Positions 40,727 to 49,416 of a stretch of DNA of 64,000 nt are shown here, one piece after another; positions within the stretch are counted from its first letter, which is position 1, and each line of letters opens with the position of its first letter. The notes under the pieces are model-generated. The model had not been told where the DNA came from, searched no databases, and was given only the letters and a program-made list of their open reading frames with translations. The translations under genes were made by a program, and so were the position numbers. The DNA is from a virus: the IMG/VR virus record IMGVR_UViG_3300009094_001034, positions 1 to 64,000 of that record, one strand, 5' to 3'.

Positions 40727-41929
40727 TTAGGCGTACGTCGAGATCGCGTTCGTGATCAGCACCTTGATGTCGAAGCCGTCCGACGAGGAGTACTGCGCGC
40801 GGCCGCTGTGCTGCTCGCGCACGATGTCTGCGCCACCGAGCGGGGCACCGGAGGGGTCGAGGACGAGCTTCGGAATCTGGTAGCGCAGCGTGTCGCGCGA
40901 GGCCGTACCGATGAGGTTTCCAGTGGCGGTGATGTCGAGCGCGAGGCGCGTGCGCTGGCGCATCGCGTCGAGGTAGGCCACGTCCTTGTGGAGCCAGGAC
41001 CAGGACGCGCTGGCGCTGTAGGAGGAGACGAGGATGTCCACGGGGTACCGGGAGAAGTCGGTCGTGCCGCCCGGCGCGTGCTCCGGCTCGAGCTTCTGGT
41101 TGAAGTTCAGGGTGAACTCGTTGAAGCGTGCGACCGCGGCCACGGTGCCGAGCGTGCCCCCGATGCTGGTGGTCGTTCCACCGATCCAGGGGATCTGCGG
41201 CGTCGAGCTGGAGTAGGACGGCGTGCGGTTCGAGAGCACGCAGTAGTCCCCCGCAGTCTTCGCGCTGGCGATCGCCAGGAATCCGATGCCCGTTCCGTTG
41301 GCGTTCACCGACGTGAGCGTGACCGTCTCCTCGTTGGCGGTACCGAAGCCGAGCTTGAACACATCGCCGACCACGAGGCCGTAGTTCGTGTCGAGCACGG
41401 CCGTGGTGGCCCCGATGGAAAGGTTGGCCTGCAGGGTCGCCGTAACGAAGCTGTAGCGCGCCATGAGTTGCAACTGCGCGTAATGCACATTCGACTTCTG
41501 ATTCGCCGTGAGCCCGCCAAAGTGCGCGCCGACATAGCGGCGTGCGTACTTCGCATCTCCATTGCCGAGGTCGACCGAGTACGTCGGGATGTTGCCGGAG
41601 TTGTTCGACGTCCACGCGTGCGTGTACGAGCTATCCGAGACAGACCCCGTCGTTGGAAGTCCGAACATCCCCGTGAGGAAGTAGCCGAACGTGCCGACTT
41701 GGATCGGCATGGTGATCGGACCCGAAGGCGCGGCGTTCTTGCCCGCGACCACGAAGTACTCCTCGGCGCGGCTGTCTGCGGCAACGGGAACAGTCTCGTT
41801 CTCGAACGGGGACGTCACTCCCTCGCTCTCGAGGTAGAAGAAATTGCCCGGGATGACGGCAGCGCCGGGAGTGGTCTCTTTGCCGATCGCGCCGTAGCCG
41901 CGCTTACCGGATGCGTAGAAGGTGCTCAT
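40727..41929 (-). CDS. Major tail tube protein (400 aa)
   Basis: Beta-rich protein with many glycines and serines, immediately upstream of the chaperones. Repeated strand motifs (FGYFLTGMFGLPTTG, WSWLHKDVAYLDAMRQ) and size fit an enlarged siphophage tube protein with an Ig-like insert. Leader ATCCCCTGCCCACACC. Confidence 0.75.
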   Translation of the reverse strand: MSTFYASGKRGYGAIGKETTPGAAVIPGNFFYLESEGVTSPFENETVPVAADSRAEEYFVVAGKNAAPSGPITMPIQVGTFGYFLTGMFGLPTTGSVSDSSYTHAWTSNNSGNIPTYSVDLGNGDAKYARRYVGAHFGGLTANQKSNVHYAQLQLMARYSFVTATLQANLSIGATTAVLDTNYGLVVGDVFKLGFGTANEETVTLTSVNANGTGIGFLAIASAKTAGDYCVLSNRTPSYSSSTPQIPWIGGTTTSIGGTLGTVAAVARFNEFTLNFNQKLEPEHAPGGTTDFSRYPVDILVSSYSASASWSWLHKDVAYLDAMRQRTRLALDITATGNLIGTASRDTLRYQIPKLVLDPSGAPLGGADIVREQHSGRAQYSSSDGFDIKVLITNAISTYA

Positions 41930-41944
41930 GGTGTGGGCAGGGGA

Positions 41945-42133
41945 TTACGAGGACTTGCGGGGAGCGAGCTTGCGGGGTTCGGGTGACTCAACGCGCCGGA
42001 AGTTCACGCCGTCACAGAGGGCCGCGGCGACCTCCGGAGAGACCTCGCGCGTCTCGCCCGGCCCGACGAGTCCGACAAGAGAGTTGATGCGGCCGGTGCT
42101 GTTTGGGTTCTCGATCGTCACGGTCGTGGACAT
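41945..42133 (-). CDS. Small structural-region protein (62 aa)
   Basis: Begins MSTTVTIENPNSTGRINSL; beta-type N-terminus and basic tail. The internal ATG 42133 is preferred because it follows a C-rich leader (CTAAACGCCTACCC) like its neighbours. Function unknown, in the head-tail joining region. Confidence 0.55.
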   Translation of the reverse strand: MSTTVTIENPNSTGRINSLVGLVGPGETREVSPEVAAALCDGVNFRRVESPEPRKLAPRKSS

Positions 42134-42143
42134 GGGTAGGCGT

Positions 42144-42614
42144 TTAGGTTCGTGGGACGAAGTACTGCGCTTCACAGACGATGGTGCCGACCATCAGCGG
42201 TGGGGTGCCGGTCGTGAGGAACGTGATGCTGTTCTCGACGATCCGGTTCAGCGCGCAGCCGTTTGCGAGCTGGCCTAGTTGAAGGTTCGCGTCTGCCCGC
42301 AGGGCCGTCAACGCGCACTCGTGCAATGTCACGAAGTCGTCGTACTGCGTCTGCGTATCGAGGTAGCGGTCGAAGATGAGGATGCGAGTCCGGACGCGCA
42401 CCTCGTCGGCCCCTGTGACGCCGGCCTCCTCCAGGTTGTCCGGCGGCAGCGCCCGTGTCGTATCGAGCGACCAGAATGGATACTTGAGCGACGTGTCGGC
42501 GAGGTTCCTGCGTGGCCAGAGGTAGCCCGCGGCGAACAATCCCGCACTCGCACCGGTGATGGTGGTGAGCACAGCTCCGATGCCGTCTCGGTGAAGGCGA
42601 ATCGGCGCGCTCAC
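42144..42614 (-). CDS. Putative tail completion/minor tail protein (156 aa)
   Basis: Compact alpha/beta protein located where tail terminator proteins occur, just upstream of the tail tube gene. GTG start coupled to the previous gene (GTGA). No direct family recognised; the role is inferred from order. Confidence 0.55.
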   Translation of the reverse strand: MSAPIRLHRDGIGAVLTTITGASAGLFAAGYLWPRRNLADTSLKYPFWSLDTTRALPPDNLEEAGVTGADEVRVRTRILIFDRYLDTQTQYDDFVTLHECALTALRADANLQLGQLANGCALNRIVENSITFLTTGTPPLMVGTIVCEAQYFVPRT

Positions 42615-42997
42615 GGCGTGGCGTTGGTAGTGTCGCGCCAGGTGTTGAGCGCGAGGAGTAACTGCGTGTCGAAGGCCCGAATCGCGGCGATCTGGTACAC
42701 GACACCTGCGGCTGTGGTGATGAGGTCTGAAGTCTGGATCTGGGTCGGGACCGTGTACACCTTCGTGCGGCCTTCGAACGCGACATCTGCGGGTGCGTCG
42801 ATGAGCATTTCCCCGACACCGGTCATGGGAGACACGAAGATTCGAAGGTCGGAGATGTGCGCGGCGGCAGGGATCGATTGGCCGTTGCCGTTCTCGATGA
42901 GGCGGCGCACCGTCGCGGACTCACCGAGGGCGTCGATGATGGACGCGACGTCGGCGCGCATCGCCGCCAACTCCGCACTGGAAAGTTGCGACGGCAT
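42611..42997 (-). CDS. Head-tail joining protein candidate (128 aa)
   Basis: Starts MPSQLSSAELAAMRADVASI; a helix, then a beta-rich domain (GVGEMLIDAPADVAF, LITTAAGVVYQIAAIRAF), a shape like HK97 gp7/stopper proteins (DxxxGxxYxV). ATGA coupling to the upstream connector. The longer frame to 43279 is rejected. Confidence 0.6.
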   Translation of the reverse strand: MPSQLSSAELAAMRADVASIIDALGESATVRRLIENGNGQSIPAAAHISDLRIFVSPMTGVGEMLIDAPADVAFEGRTKVYTVPTQIQTSDLITTAAGVVYQIAAIRAFDTQLLLALNTWRDTTNATP

Positions 42998-43626
42998 CAC
43001 CCCCGGTTGATAGAGAACGTGCTCACGTCGGCAACGTTCGTGGCGATGGCTGCGAGCGCCGCAGTCACACGGGCGCGGCAGGCGTCGCGAAGGTCGGCCC
43101 AACGCTTCGACTCGTTGCCACGCGTCACGCTGTCGGGACCAACGCTGAAGTCGAACTTGCCGGCGGCATCCGTCGATCGGCGATTGAAGGCCCGCTCGGA
43201 TGCGGCGTCGAGTGCAAGCGGAATCCACTCGTTCGGGAGCGCCGTGATGACCCACGTCCCCCCGTAGTAGTTCGTCCATGTTGCGTTCGCCGTGGGCGCG
43301 GAGAGGAGCTTTAGCGTGCGGCCGTAGATAGAGAAGTGATCACCGATGAAGTAGTACGCGCCGGCGGCGTCTTCGAGGCGGTAGGACGGATAGCCCACAG
43401 CATCCACGTCGATCGAGGTCGACGTGATCCAGTCGGCGGGGAGCGCGTAGTTCTTCGTTCCCGAAAGCGCGCTCAGGCTCGTCGACGTGGCCATCGGGGC
43501 AACGGCGGAAATGCGGGCCAGCGCATCATCGCGCCACTGGTCATAGAGCTCGTTCGCGTAGACGGCGGTCACTCCGTCATCGCTCGCCTCGCGGCGCTGC
43601 CGTGTGCGGAAGTCTGCTTCGGTCAC
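42997..43626 (-). CDS. Head-tail connector (adaptor) protein (209 aa)
   Basis: Helical N-terminus, then LSGTKNYALPADWITSTSID, a motif typical of phage adaptor/connector proteins that attach below the portal ('YxLPxDxl'), and further beta and helical parts. Leader GTAACCCACCACC with GTG start. Confidence 0.6.
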   Translation of the reverse strand: MTEADFRTRQRREASDDGVTAVYANELYDQWRDDALARISAVAPMATSTSLSALSGTKNYALPADWITSTSIDVDAVGYPSYRLEDAAGAYYFIGDHFSIYGRTLKLLSAPTANATWTNYYGGTWVITALPNEWIPLALDAASERAFNRRSTDAAGKFDFSVGPDSVTRGNESKRWADLRDACRARVTAALAAIATNVADVSTFSINRG

Positions 43627-43635
43627 GGTGGTGGG

Positions 43636-44415
43636 TTACGCGGTCGGTTCGATCGCGATGCGAGAGCAGTAGATCTCTTTCGCGACGTTCTCTTGGGTGG
43701 CGATCTGGATTGGGGCGCCAAGCGTGGCGGTCATCGACGGAAGATTCGTGGTGTTCGTCGCCGCGAGCACGTCGTTGATGTAGCACTTGATGTCGTCCGC
43801 GGTCGGGACGATCTTCACCTCGTATCGCGTACTCACGGCAATCGCGACAGCAGTCGTTGTGACGGTCTGCGTTGCCGCGTCCGATGTGACGAAGCGCCAG
43901 AAGGCTGTCCCGTCGACGGCGGTCGAGTAGCGGAGCATTGCCGCATTCAGGGTCGACACGCCAAGGTCATCCGACGCCATCAGCGTAGTCATCTCTCCGG
44001 AGGTCGCAGCACCGACGCCCGCGTAGATGCGGCATGAGGCGAGCGAAGATCCGGTCTTGAAAACCATGTAAACCGTCTCCGTGTTTCGGAGGTTGCAGCA
44101 ACCCTGCGACGGCGACCAACCGCCACGCGCTGCGGTCGTCGCAGCTGAGGTGTATCTCACGTAGTGACTCGTGGCATCCGGACTCACGAGGGCGGTACCC
44201 GTTGCCGTGACGGAGATCCCAAGGCCTTGGGATCCGACCGCCGTCGCCTGGAACGTAAATGGCGCGAGCTTCATGTAGTCGACGCCGGCACTCGTGATGC
44301 CGAGGTTGTCGCGCGCGTCTTCTGCGGTTGTTGCGCCCGTGCCGCCGTCTTCGACGGCAACCGGAAGATCGACGCCTCCGCCTCCGCCCGAGCCGTAGTC
44401 TTGGATATTCAGCAT
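43636..44415 (-). CDS. Fibre-motif structural protein in head module (259 aa)
   Basis: The N-terminus contains VEDGGTGATTAEDARDNLG, a motif normally seen in tail-fibre shafts, followed by a beta-rich C-terminal domain of about 190 residues. Here it lies between capsid and connector genes, so it may be a head or collar fibre/decoration protein. Leader GGCTAACCC. Confidence 0.6.
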   Translation of the reverse strand: MLNIQDYGSGGGGGVDLPVAVEDGGTGATTAEDARDNLGITSAGVDYMKLAPFTFQATAVGSQGLGISVTATGTALVSPDATSHYVRYTSAATTAARGGWSPSQGCCNLRNTETVYMVFKTGSSLASCRIYAGVGAATSGEMTTLMASDDLGVSTLNAAMLRYSTAVDGTAFWRFVTSDAATQTVTTTAVAIAVSTRYEVKIVPTADDIKCYINDVLAATNTTNLPSMTATLGAPIQIATQENVAKEIYCSRIAIEPTA

Positions 44416-44418
44416 GGG

Positions 44419-44811
44419 TTAGCCGGCGTTACCTTCGGACGTCGAGACCGCAAGCGAGCACGCCGTGAGCGTCCCGGTTCCCTTCGCGCGCACGCGGATC
44501 TTCGCGTTCGCGACGTCGAGGAGGATGCTGGTCGCAGTCGCACTCGTGCCCCAGTCGGCAGGCAGGAAGATGAACACCGCAGGGTAGAGCGCGACGGAGC
44601 CCTCCGTCGCCTTTACGGTGCTGTAGGGGCGCCAGGTGCCGTCCGGTGACGCGAGATCCACCATAACCTCCATCGACGTGAGGCTGGCGAGCGTGAAATC
44701 GAGGTCGAGGCTAACGCGCGCGGAGTTACCGATCTGCGCGTCCCCAGACGCCACGTAGCTCGTCGTCAGGATCGCGGCTGCACGGAGGACTGTTGGGGAG
44801 TCGGTGAGCAT
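44419..44811 (-). CDS. Putative head decoration protein (130 aa)
   Basis: Beta-rich, Ser/Thr/Ala-rich 130-aa protein without a known motif, three bases upstream of the fibre-motif protein. Its composition resembles virion surface proteins. A small hairpin (TCAGGGC/GCCCTGA, 44821-44839) lies just ahead of its ATG. Confidence 0.55.
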   Translation of the reverse strand: MLTDSPTVLRAAAILTTSYVASGDAQIGNSARVSLDLDFTLASLTSMEVMVDLASPDGTWRPYSTVKATEGSVALYPAVFIFLPADWGTSATATSILLDVANAKIRVRAKGTGTLTACSLAVSTSEGNAG

Positions 44812-44867
44812 GGAGGCGGGTCAGGGCTGTGTGCCCTGACGATGCGGTCGTGTGCGAGAGGCGGTCA

Positions 44868-44907
44868 AACCAAAGAGACACCCTGTTTGCAGGGTGTCTC
44901 TTTGGTT
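44868..44907 (-). terminator. Strong 18-bp hairpin (transcription attenuator)
   Basis: AACCAAAGAGACACCCTG pairs perfectly with CAGGGTGTCTCTTTGGTT around a 4-nt loop. It lies between the repeat-fibre gene and the decoration gene within the late operon, so it probably reduces or processes downstream transcription. Confidence 0.75.
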
Positions 44908-44919
44908 GTGTGTTTGAGA

Positions 44920-45555
44920 CTACGGAGTCTCCAAGTCCACGATGCGCGCGGTGAGTTCCGCGAGCACCGCCTGAACATCGGTCCCAACGACGGTCGAGAT
45001 CGCGCCGGTCGAGATCGCCGAGGCGGCGTGCGCGGCCGAGGCATCGCTGGTGTGCGCCGTTACGAGGGTTGCGGCATCGGTCGCGACTTCCTCAACTGCC
45101 GCTTGCACCGTCGACGCTGCGATAGTTCCAGCGGGAGTGAAAGCAATCGCGGTCGCGGCATGTGCGGCATCAGCGTCACCCGTGTGGTTCGTGACGAGGG
45201 TTGCGGCATCGGTCGCAACCTCTTCCACCGCTGCCTGCACGGTCGAGGCGGCGATGGTTCCGGCCGGCGTGAAGGCCACGGTGGCGGCGGTCTGCGCACC
45301 GAAGGCGAGGACTTCCTTCCAGTCTCCGTTCACGGACGGAGTGTTGGTGGCGAGGATGTAAGTCTTCCCCGTGTCGCTCTGGATGGCGACGTCGCCCTTT
45401 CGAGCGGAGCTCAACGCGAGACGCGCAGCCTGGTTCGCGACGACGTTCACGTCGGTGATGGCGAGATCGACGTCATAGGTTGCGACCGGCTGGCCGTTCG
45501 CGTCCGTGGTGATGTACTTGTTCGCGGCCTGTACCGGAGGGAGAGGAAGGGACAT
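44920..45555 (-). CDS. Repeat-containing virion fibre protein (211 aa)
   Basis: The N-terminal ~90 residues form a beta head (ANKYITTDANGQPVATYDVD, GDVAIQSDTGKTYIL, a phage fibre-base motif). Then two nearly identical 44-aa repeats beginning AFTPAGTIAASTVQAAVEE and a final related unit ending VLAELTARIVDLETP, probably a trimeric coiled/beta shaft. In the head module, so likely a head fibre. Confidence 0.65.
   Translation of the reverse strand: MSLPLPPVQAANKYITTDANGQPVATYDVDLAITDVNVVANQAARLALSSARKGDVAIQSDTGKTYILATNTPSVNGDWKEVLAFGAQTAATVAFTPAGTIAASTVQAAVEEVATDAATLVTNHTGDADAAHAATAIAFTPAGTIAASTVQAAVEEVATDAATLVTAHTSDASAAHAASAISTGAISTVVGTDVQAVLAELTARIVDLETP
45013..45276 (-). repeat. Two 132-bp in-frame tandem repeats
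   Basis: The DNA encodes two consecutive 44-aa units (differing at a few positions, for example NHTGDADA versus AHTSDASA) within the repeat-fibre gene. Such repeats allow shaft length to vary by recombination. Confidence 0.8.
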
Positions 45556-45577
45556 GAGAGTGGTTGTGAACGAAGGG

Positions 45578-45602
45578 GGAGGGATGTGTCTCGACGCTAC
45601 GG
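45578..45602 (-). promoter_or_regulatory. Conserved 25-bp intergenic element (copy 2)
   Basis: GGAGGGATGTGTC then TCGACGCTACGG on the plus strand, matching copy 1 at 28087. It lies 22 bp upstream of the repeat-fibre gene's ATG on the minus strand. Confidence 0.5.
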
Positions 45603-45619
45603 TCGCTCGTACGGGGCGG

Positions 45620-45850
45620 TCAATTCAGCGCGAGTCGAACAACGTTCTTCATGCGCTTCTGCACTTCGACGTACTGCTGAATCTCGGAGTTGAGATACGT
45701 GGAGAGAAGTTCGGCGAACTGCTCGGGCGACAGGGCGAAGGAGAACAAGACACGCTCGCGGCCCGTGGTCGTGTCGACGCGATGCGTGAATCGATGGCGC
45801 AGGTGCACGAGGTACGCAGCGAAGTTCGTGTCTGAGGTTGTGGATGTCAT
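45620..45850 (-). CDS. Small structural-region protein (76 aa)
   Basis: Starts MTSTTSDTNFAAYLVHLRH and ends in a helical basic segment (QKRMKNVVRLALN). ATGA overlap with the upstream gene sets the start. Function unknown. Confidence 0.55.
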   Translation of the reverse strand: MTSTTSDTNFAAYLVHLRHRFTHRVDTTTGRERVLFSFALSPEQFAELLSTYLNSEIQQYVEVQKRMKNVVRLALN

Positions 45851-46179
45851 TGCATGCGGACAGGAACGTGCTGGGCGCGGTCGATGCCGATGGCGTGACG
45901 TTCGTCGTAGCGGCGGCTGAAGGTGAGCTTCGCGTCGTTGATGCTTCGACGCCAGTCGAGCCGATGGAGAATGAGACGGAGCCACTCACCGGGCCCCTCT
46001 TGGAACTCCGCGAATTCTGAGACCGCGGCGAGCTTCAGTCGAAGGTCGGTCGTGAGCCGGTATTTGATCCAGTAAGCGCGCTTTGAGTGGTTGCGCGAGT
46101 CGCGGTCCGCTTCAAGGGAAAGCAGCGGATCGATGGTCTGCAGGTAGCGTGTGTATGCCGCGGTGATGGAATCATGCAT
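45847..46179 (-). CDS. Small helical protein in head module (110 aa)
   Basis: Unrecognised 110-aa helical, basic protein lying between the capsid-side genes and the fibres; two ATG codons at the start. Could be a head-completion factor by position only. Confidence 0.55.
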   Translation of the reverse strand: MHDSITAAYTRYLQTIDPLLSLEADRDSRNHSKRAYWIKYRLTTDLRLKLAAVSEFAEFQEGPGEWLRLILHRLDWRRSINDAKLTFSRRYDERHAIGIDRAQHVPVRMQ

Positions 46180-46212
46180 GTGAATTGAGAGGTACGCGAA
46201 AAGGGGAGAGCC

Positions 46213-46518
46213 TTAGCGGCCCTTCCCCTGGTTCGCAGACTTTGGCTTGGGAAGCGGTTTCGGCTTCGGCTTCTGGACGGGCCTTTCCTCGGGGTCGAGG
46301 GCGTTAAGAGGCGTTTCCTCGGCCGGCGCATCCGCTTGGACCTGTTCGACAGGCGCCTCATCGATCACGTCATGCGGATCGCGGGGCGGTTTCTCGGAGG
46401 TGACGGCGAACGTCCAGCGGTCGGCGGGGTCCGCCTTCGTGGTGAGGTGCGCGACCTCCTTCTCGTTGAACCAGCGTTCGCGGGTGCCGTCTGGGGAGCG
46501 CAGCTTCGTATCTGCCAT
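46213..46518 (-). CDS. Small proline-rich protein after capsid gene (101 aa)
   Basis: Compact N-terminal half (TKLRSPDGTRERWFNEKEVA, HLTTKADPADRWTF) and a disordered C-terminus rich in Pro and Lys (QKPKPKPLPKPKSANQGKG). Position directly after the capsid gene suggests a head accessory role. Leader CTTTCACCCCATTTCCT. Confidence 0.6.
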   Translation of the reverse strand: MADTKLRSPDGTRERWFNEKEVAHLTTKADPADRWTFAVTSEKPPRDPHDVIDEAPVEQVQADAPAEETPLNALDPEERPVQKPKPKPLPKPKSANQGKGR

Positions 46519-46593
46519 AGGAAATGGGGTGAAAGTTACGAGTACGCGCAGAGGGGAAGTCTCCTTCCCCTCCGGCGTGTACCAGGAACCTTG

Positions 46594-47499
46594 TTAGGCG
46601 CCGCGTACCGGGAGTCCGAGCGTCGGACGAACGCACTTCACCCCGTAGAGCACGTCGTAGGTCTGAAGGACCGCGAGGTCCTTCTGCGACCAGGACGAGG
46701 TGTAGCGGATGCCGAGCTTGCCCTGCGGGTCGTAGGCGACGGCGCTCTTCACCGCGCCGCCGAAGTCGGCGGACGGGTCGTAGAGCGCGGCCGACGCCAG
46801 CGCGAGCGCGTCCGGATGCATGGCGATGTTGTTGTCGCCACCGCCCGCGCGGGAGATGTTCTGATCCATGTAGATCGTGAAGCCGAGCAGGTTGGTCAGC
46901 TTCGCGTCCTGGATCGCCGAGGTCGAACCGATGGTGTTCGCCTGGATGAACAGCGACTGCGACAGGAAGTCGCTCTCGGTCTGGGTGCCGACGATCATCA
47001 CGAGGCCATTCGGCGCCTTGGCGTCCTTCAGGCGCTTCCCCGCGAGGCGGATGGAAGCCGGATCGGCAGCGGTACCGAGGGTACCAACGGCGGTGCCGGT
47101 GAAGTTCGCAGACTCAGCGACGAGGTCGTCGTCGATCTGGTCGGCCAGCGCCTTCATCGCGCTGTCGGCGAACATCTGCATGTCGTCGTCGATCATGAGC
47201 GTCTTCGCGACGTCCTCGACGCCCGTGGAAGCCTCGTAGTGCTTGTCGAGCGTGATGGTGGTGTTCGCGTAGCTCGGAGCCTGGAGGGTGATTTCCGTCT
47301 GAACCGCCTTCGCGTTCACGGAGACCGTGAGCGGGTTGAGGATGTTCACGCGGTCGCCCTTCTTCTTGAACTCCTTCTCCCACGTGCGGTTGACGATGCC
47401 GGGGAGCACGACATGGTTGGAGAGAGCCTCAAGGCCCTTGTTCGCGTAGATCTGCGGGATATTCGCCGCAGCGGTGGTTTTAGAAACGATTGTTGCCAT
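46594..47499 (-). CDS. Major capsid protein (301 aa)
   Basis: A 301-aa P22-coat/HK97-fold-type capsid protein: N-terminal arm with IPQIYANKGLEAL, a WEKEFKKKGDRVNI segment and a peripheral region VEDVAKTLMIDDDMQMFADSAM, then an A-domain. It follows protease and scaffold genes, the usual order. Leader AACCCCCAACGCCACCC with no Shine-Dalgarno, despite being the protein made in greatest amount. Confidence 0.85.
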   Translation of the reverse strand: MATIVSKTTAAANIPQIYANKGLEALSNHVVLPGIVNRTWEKEFKKKGDRVNILNPLTVSVNAKAVQTEITLQAPSYANTTITLDKHYEASTGVEDVAKTLMIDDDMQMFADSAMKALADQIDDDLVAESANFTGTAVGTLGTAADPASIRLAGKRLKDAKAPNGLVMIVGTQTESDFLSQSLFIQANTIGSTSAIQDAKLTNLLGFTIYMDQNISRAGGGDNNIAMHPDALALASAALYDPSADFGGAVKSAVAYDPQGKLGIRYTSSWSQKDLAVLQTYDVLYGVKCVRPTLGLPVRGA

Positions 47500-47531
47500 G
47501 GGTGGCGTTGGGGGTTGTTAGCCCAGAGGTG

Positions 47532-48323
47532 TTAGCCGCCGCTTACTTGCCTGTCGATGGCCTCCTTGTGCTTCTTGTAGAACGCGTAGTCGGCGATCTG
47601 CTCGGCAGTGAACGTCTGTCCGCTCGTACCCGTACCAGGGCTCCCGCTCGAGCCAGCGCCGGACTTGCCGGCGTACTTGCTCTTGGAGAGGTAGTCGCGC
47701 GTGGAGAGGAACTCTTGGGCCTTGGATTGGAGGGGGGTGTCGGTGTCTCCGTCGATGACCACGTTCATCGTGGTCGGATCGAGCGTGACTTTGTGTGCGT
47801 TTTTGAAGAGCTGTACGGCTGCCTCGGGGTCCACCGCATCAGCAGCGAACAGCGCAAGGAGTGCGTTGTCGATCTTCGTGAGCTCGAGCTGCTTGCGCCA
47901 GCTGTCGCGCTCCTGTTCGGCGGCGGCCTTCGCCTCCTCGAACTTCTTGCGGTCAGCTTCAGCGCGCTCGCGATCGAGAGCGATGATCTTCTCGAACTCG
48001 CCCTTCTCTTCGAGGCGCTTGCGCTCCTTCTCCTCCTGTTCCTTCGTCGCGGCATCTTCCTTATCGCGGTAGGTCTTGAGGAGAGCGTCACGCTCTTCGA
48101 CGAGCTTCTGTGCAGCCTGGATCTCTGCCGAGGTCCGCTCCTTCACCTTCCCGAGCTTTTCGCTGAGGATCTTTTCGAGCGCGGCTTGCTGCTCGGGCGT
48201 GAACGTGACATCGGGCTTCTCCGGTTTTACGCCATCCGTGGGCGCCTGCGTTGGGTCCGCTGCAGGGGGCGTAGTCGAAGGATCGGTGTCCTTCGGGTCC
48301 GTAGTTGAAGGCTCGTCAGCCAT
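47532..48323 (-). CDS. Capsid scaffolding protein (263 aa)
   Basis: Very charged coiled-coil protein (about 40-150, rich in E, K, R and A), with disordered proline-rich N-terminus and a short C-terminal domain that would contact the coat. Position between protease and capsid confirms the role. Leader CATCCCACCCCACAACT. Confidence 0.82.
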   Translation of the reverse strand: MADEPSTTDPKDTDPSTTPPAADPTQAPTDGVKPEKPDVTFTPEQQAALEKILSEKLGKVKERTSAEIQAAQKLVEERDALLKTYRDKEDAATKEQEEKERKRLEEKGEFEKIIALDRERAEADRKKFEEAKAAAEQERDSWRKQLELTKIDNALLALFAADAVDPEAAVQLFKNAHKVTLDPTTMNVVIDGDTDTPLQSKAQEFLSTRDYLSKSKYAGKSGAGSSGSPGTGTSGQTFTAEQIADYAFYKKHKEAIDRQVSGG

Positions 48324-48439
48324 AGTTGTGGGGTGGGATGAAATGCCGATTAACGTCCGTCGACGCGCATGAGGTGCCTGCCGTGCGAGCAGTTTTGTAC
48401 GCTAGTTTCATTCGCGCCTTTGCAGGCAGCGAGGCCGGG
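48324..48439. other. Intergenic region between protease and scaffold
   Basis: 116 bp with a TGCCTGC/GCAGGCA inverted pair (about 48376-48428) enclosing a 40-nt loop; it may be a weak terminator or mRNA structure. No ORF. Confidence 0.35.
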
Positions 48440-49114
48440 TTATGAAGGTGCGCGACGCTTCTTCTTCGTGTTCGTCTTCTTCACTTCACGAGTAGGTGCG
48501 TGCGCCGTCAACACCTTCACCGTATGTGTCACCTGGATCTCGGTGATGAGCGACGGGATGCCGATGTGCGTAGCGAGGCCGTGGCGGATCGCGTCGTGCG
48601 CATCGAGGTACAGGTCGGCGTGCTTGTTCTTGTCCACGAGCTCTTCAAAGTAATCCTTGGGCTTCCCACACTGCACCGCCATGCGCTCGAAGACGAGTTC
48701 CTGCAGACGTTCCGTCTCCTTCACATCCGCCTTTAGGTCTTCGTTCTTCCCGCCGATAAAGGACGACACCTCATGCACCATGAGCGTCCCTGACGGCGCG
48801 ATGTAGCGCTGTTGCCCCCCCGTAAAGAGGATGGCGCCGCAACTCATCGCCTTGCTCTCAACCACGGTGACAACTGGGACCGAGGCCGCGTCGATTATGG
48901 CGAGCATCCCAAGCAACGCGTAGGCGTCACCTCCGAAGGAGTCGACCACGATAGGAATGACTGGCTGGCCTGTCTCATGGGCGCGCGCCATGTCCTCGCT
49001 GAACTTGCCGAGACCGTCCTCATCGAACTCTGTCACCGTCACGACCACGGGTCGCAGGATGTGCTTCTCAATCAGCGGACCAACGCCGGGACCGAGCTTC
49101 AGATGCGCGTTCAT
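48440..49114 (-). CDS. ClpP-like prohead protease (224 aa)
   Basis: Serine protease of the ClpP/S14 class used as head maturation protease. Catalytic serine S91 in SKAMSCGAILFTGG, histidine H114 in LMVHEVSSF, aspartate in LYLDAHDAIRHGL (about 171). The N-terminal oxyanion segment PIVVDSFGGDAYALLGML is also typical. Basic C-terminal tail. Expected to cleave scaffold and/or coat N-termini. Confidence 0.9.
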   Translation of the reverse strand: MNAHLKLGPGVGPLIEKHILRPVVVTVTEFDEDGLGKFSEDMARAHETGQPVIPIVVDSFGGDAYALLGMLAIIDAASVPVVTVVESKAMSCGAILFTGGQQRYIAPSGTLMVHEVSSFIGGKNEDLKADVKETERLQELVFERMAVQCGKPKDYFEELVDKNKHADLYLDAHDAIRHGLATHIGIPSLITEIQVTHTVKVLTAHAPTREVKKTNTKKKRRAPS

Positions 49115-49365
49115 TTCGTGGGCTTGGGTGATGCCTTCGCGATCTCTTCCAGGAGCGATTTTGTGCGCTGCGGCGATCCACCGATCACCTGCGCTACGTT
49201 CACAAAGACACTCGACAACAGCGCGTCCACGAAGCGCTTGTAGTTCTCCTCACGGACAAGCGACTGGCGATGCTCGCGCGTCATCGTCCCGGCTCGGGCA
49301 TCAACGGCGCTCAGGATCGACGAAAGGGCTCGGAGCGTGGCGATATCGCGGCGGCGCTTGAACAT
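49111..49365 (-). CDS. Small protein upstream of prohead protease (84 aa)
   Basis: Starts MFKRRRDIATLRALSSIL; helical, basic. Overlaps the protease gene by ATGA. ATG 49365 chosen because it follows a characteristic leader (CATTCACCACCATTCCTC). Function unknown. Confidence 0.55.
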   Translation of the reverse strand: MFKRRRDIATLRALSSILSAVDARAGTMTREHRQSLVREENYKRFVDALLSSVFVNVAQVIGGSPQRTKSLLEEIAKASPKPTK

Positions 49366-49416
49366 GAGGAATGGTGGTGAATGCAGTTGGAACGTGCTGG
49401 CCATTGAACGGAGGCG

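Noticed and set aside
45013-45276. CRISPR array
   Set aside because: The repeats are 132 bp, in frame and contiguous without spacers; they encode fibre repeats.
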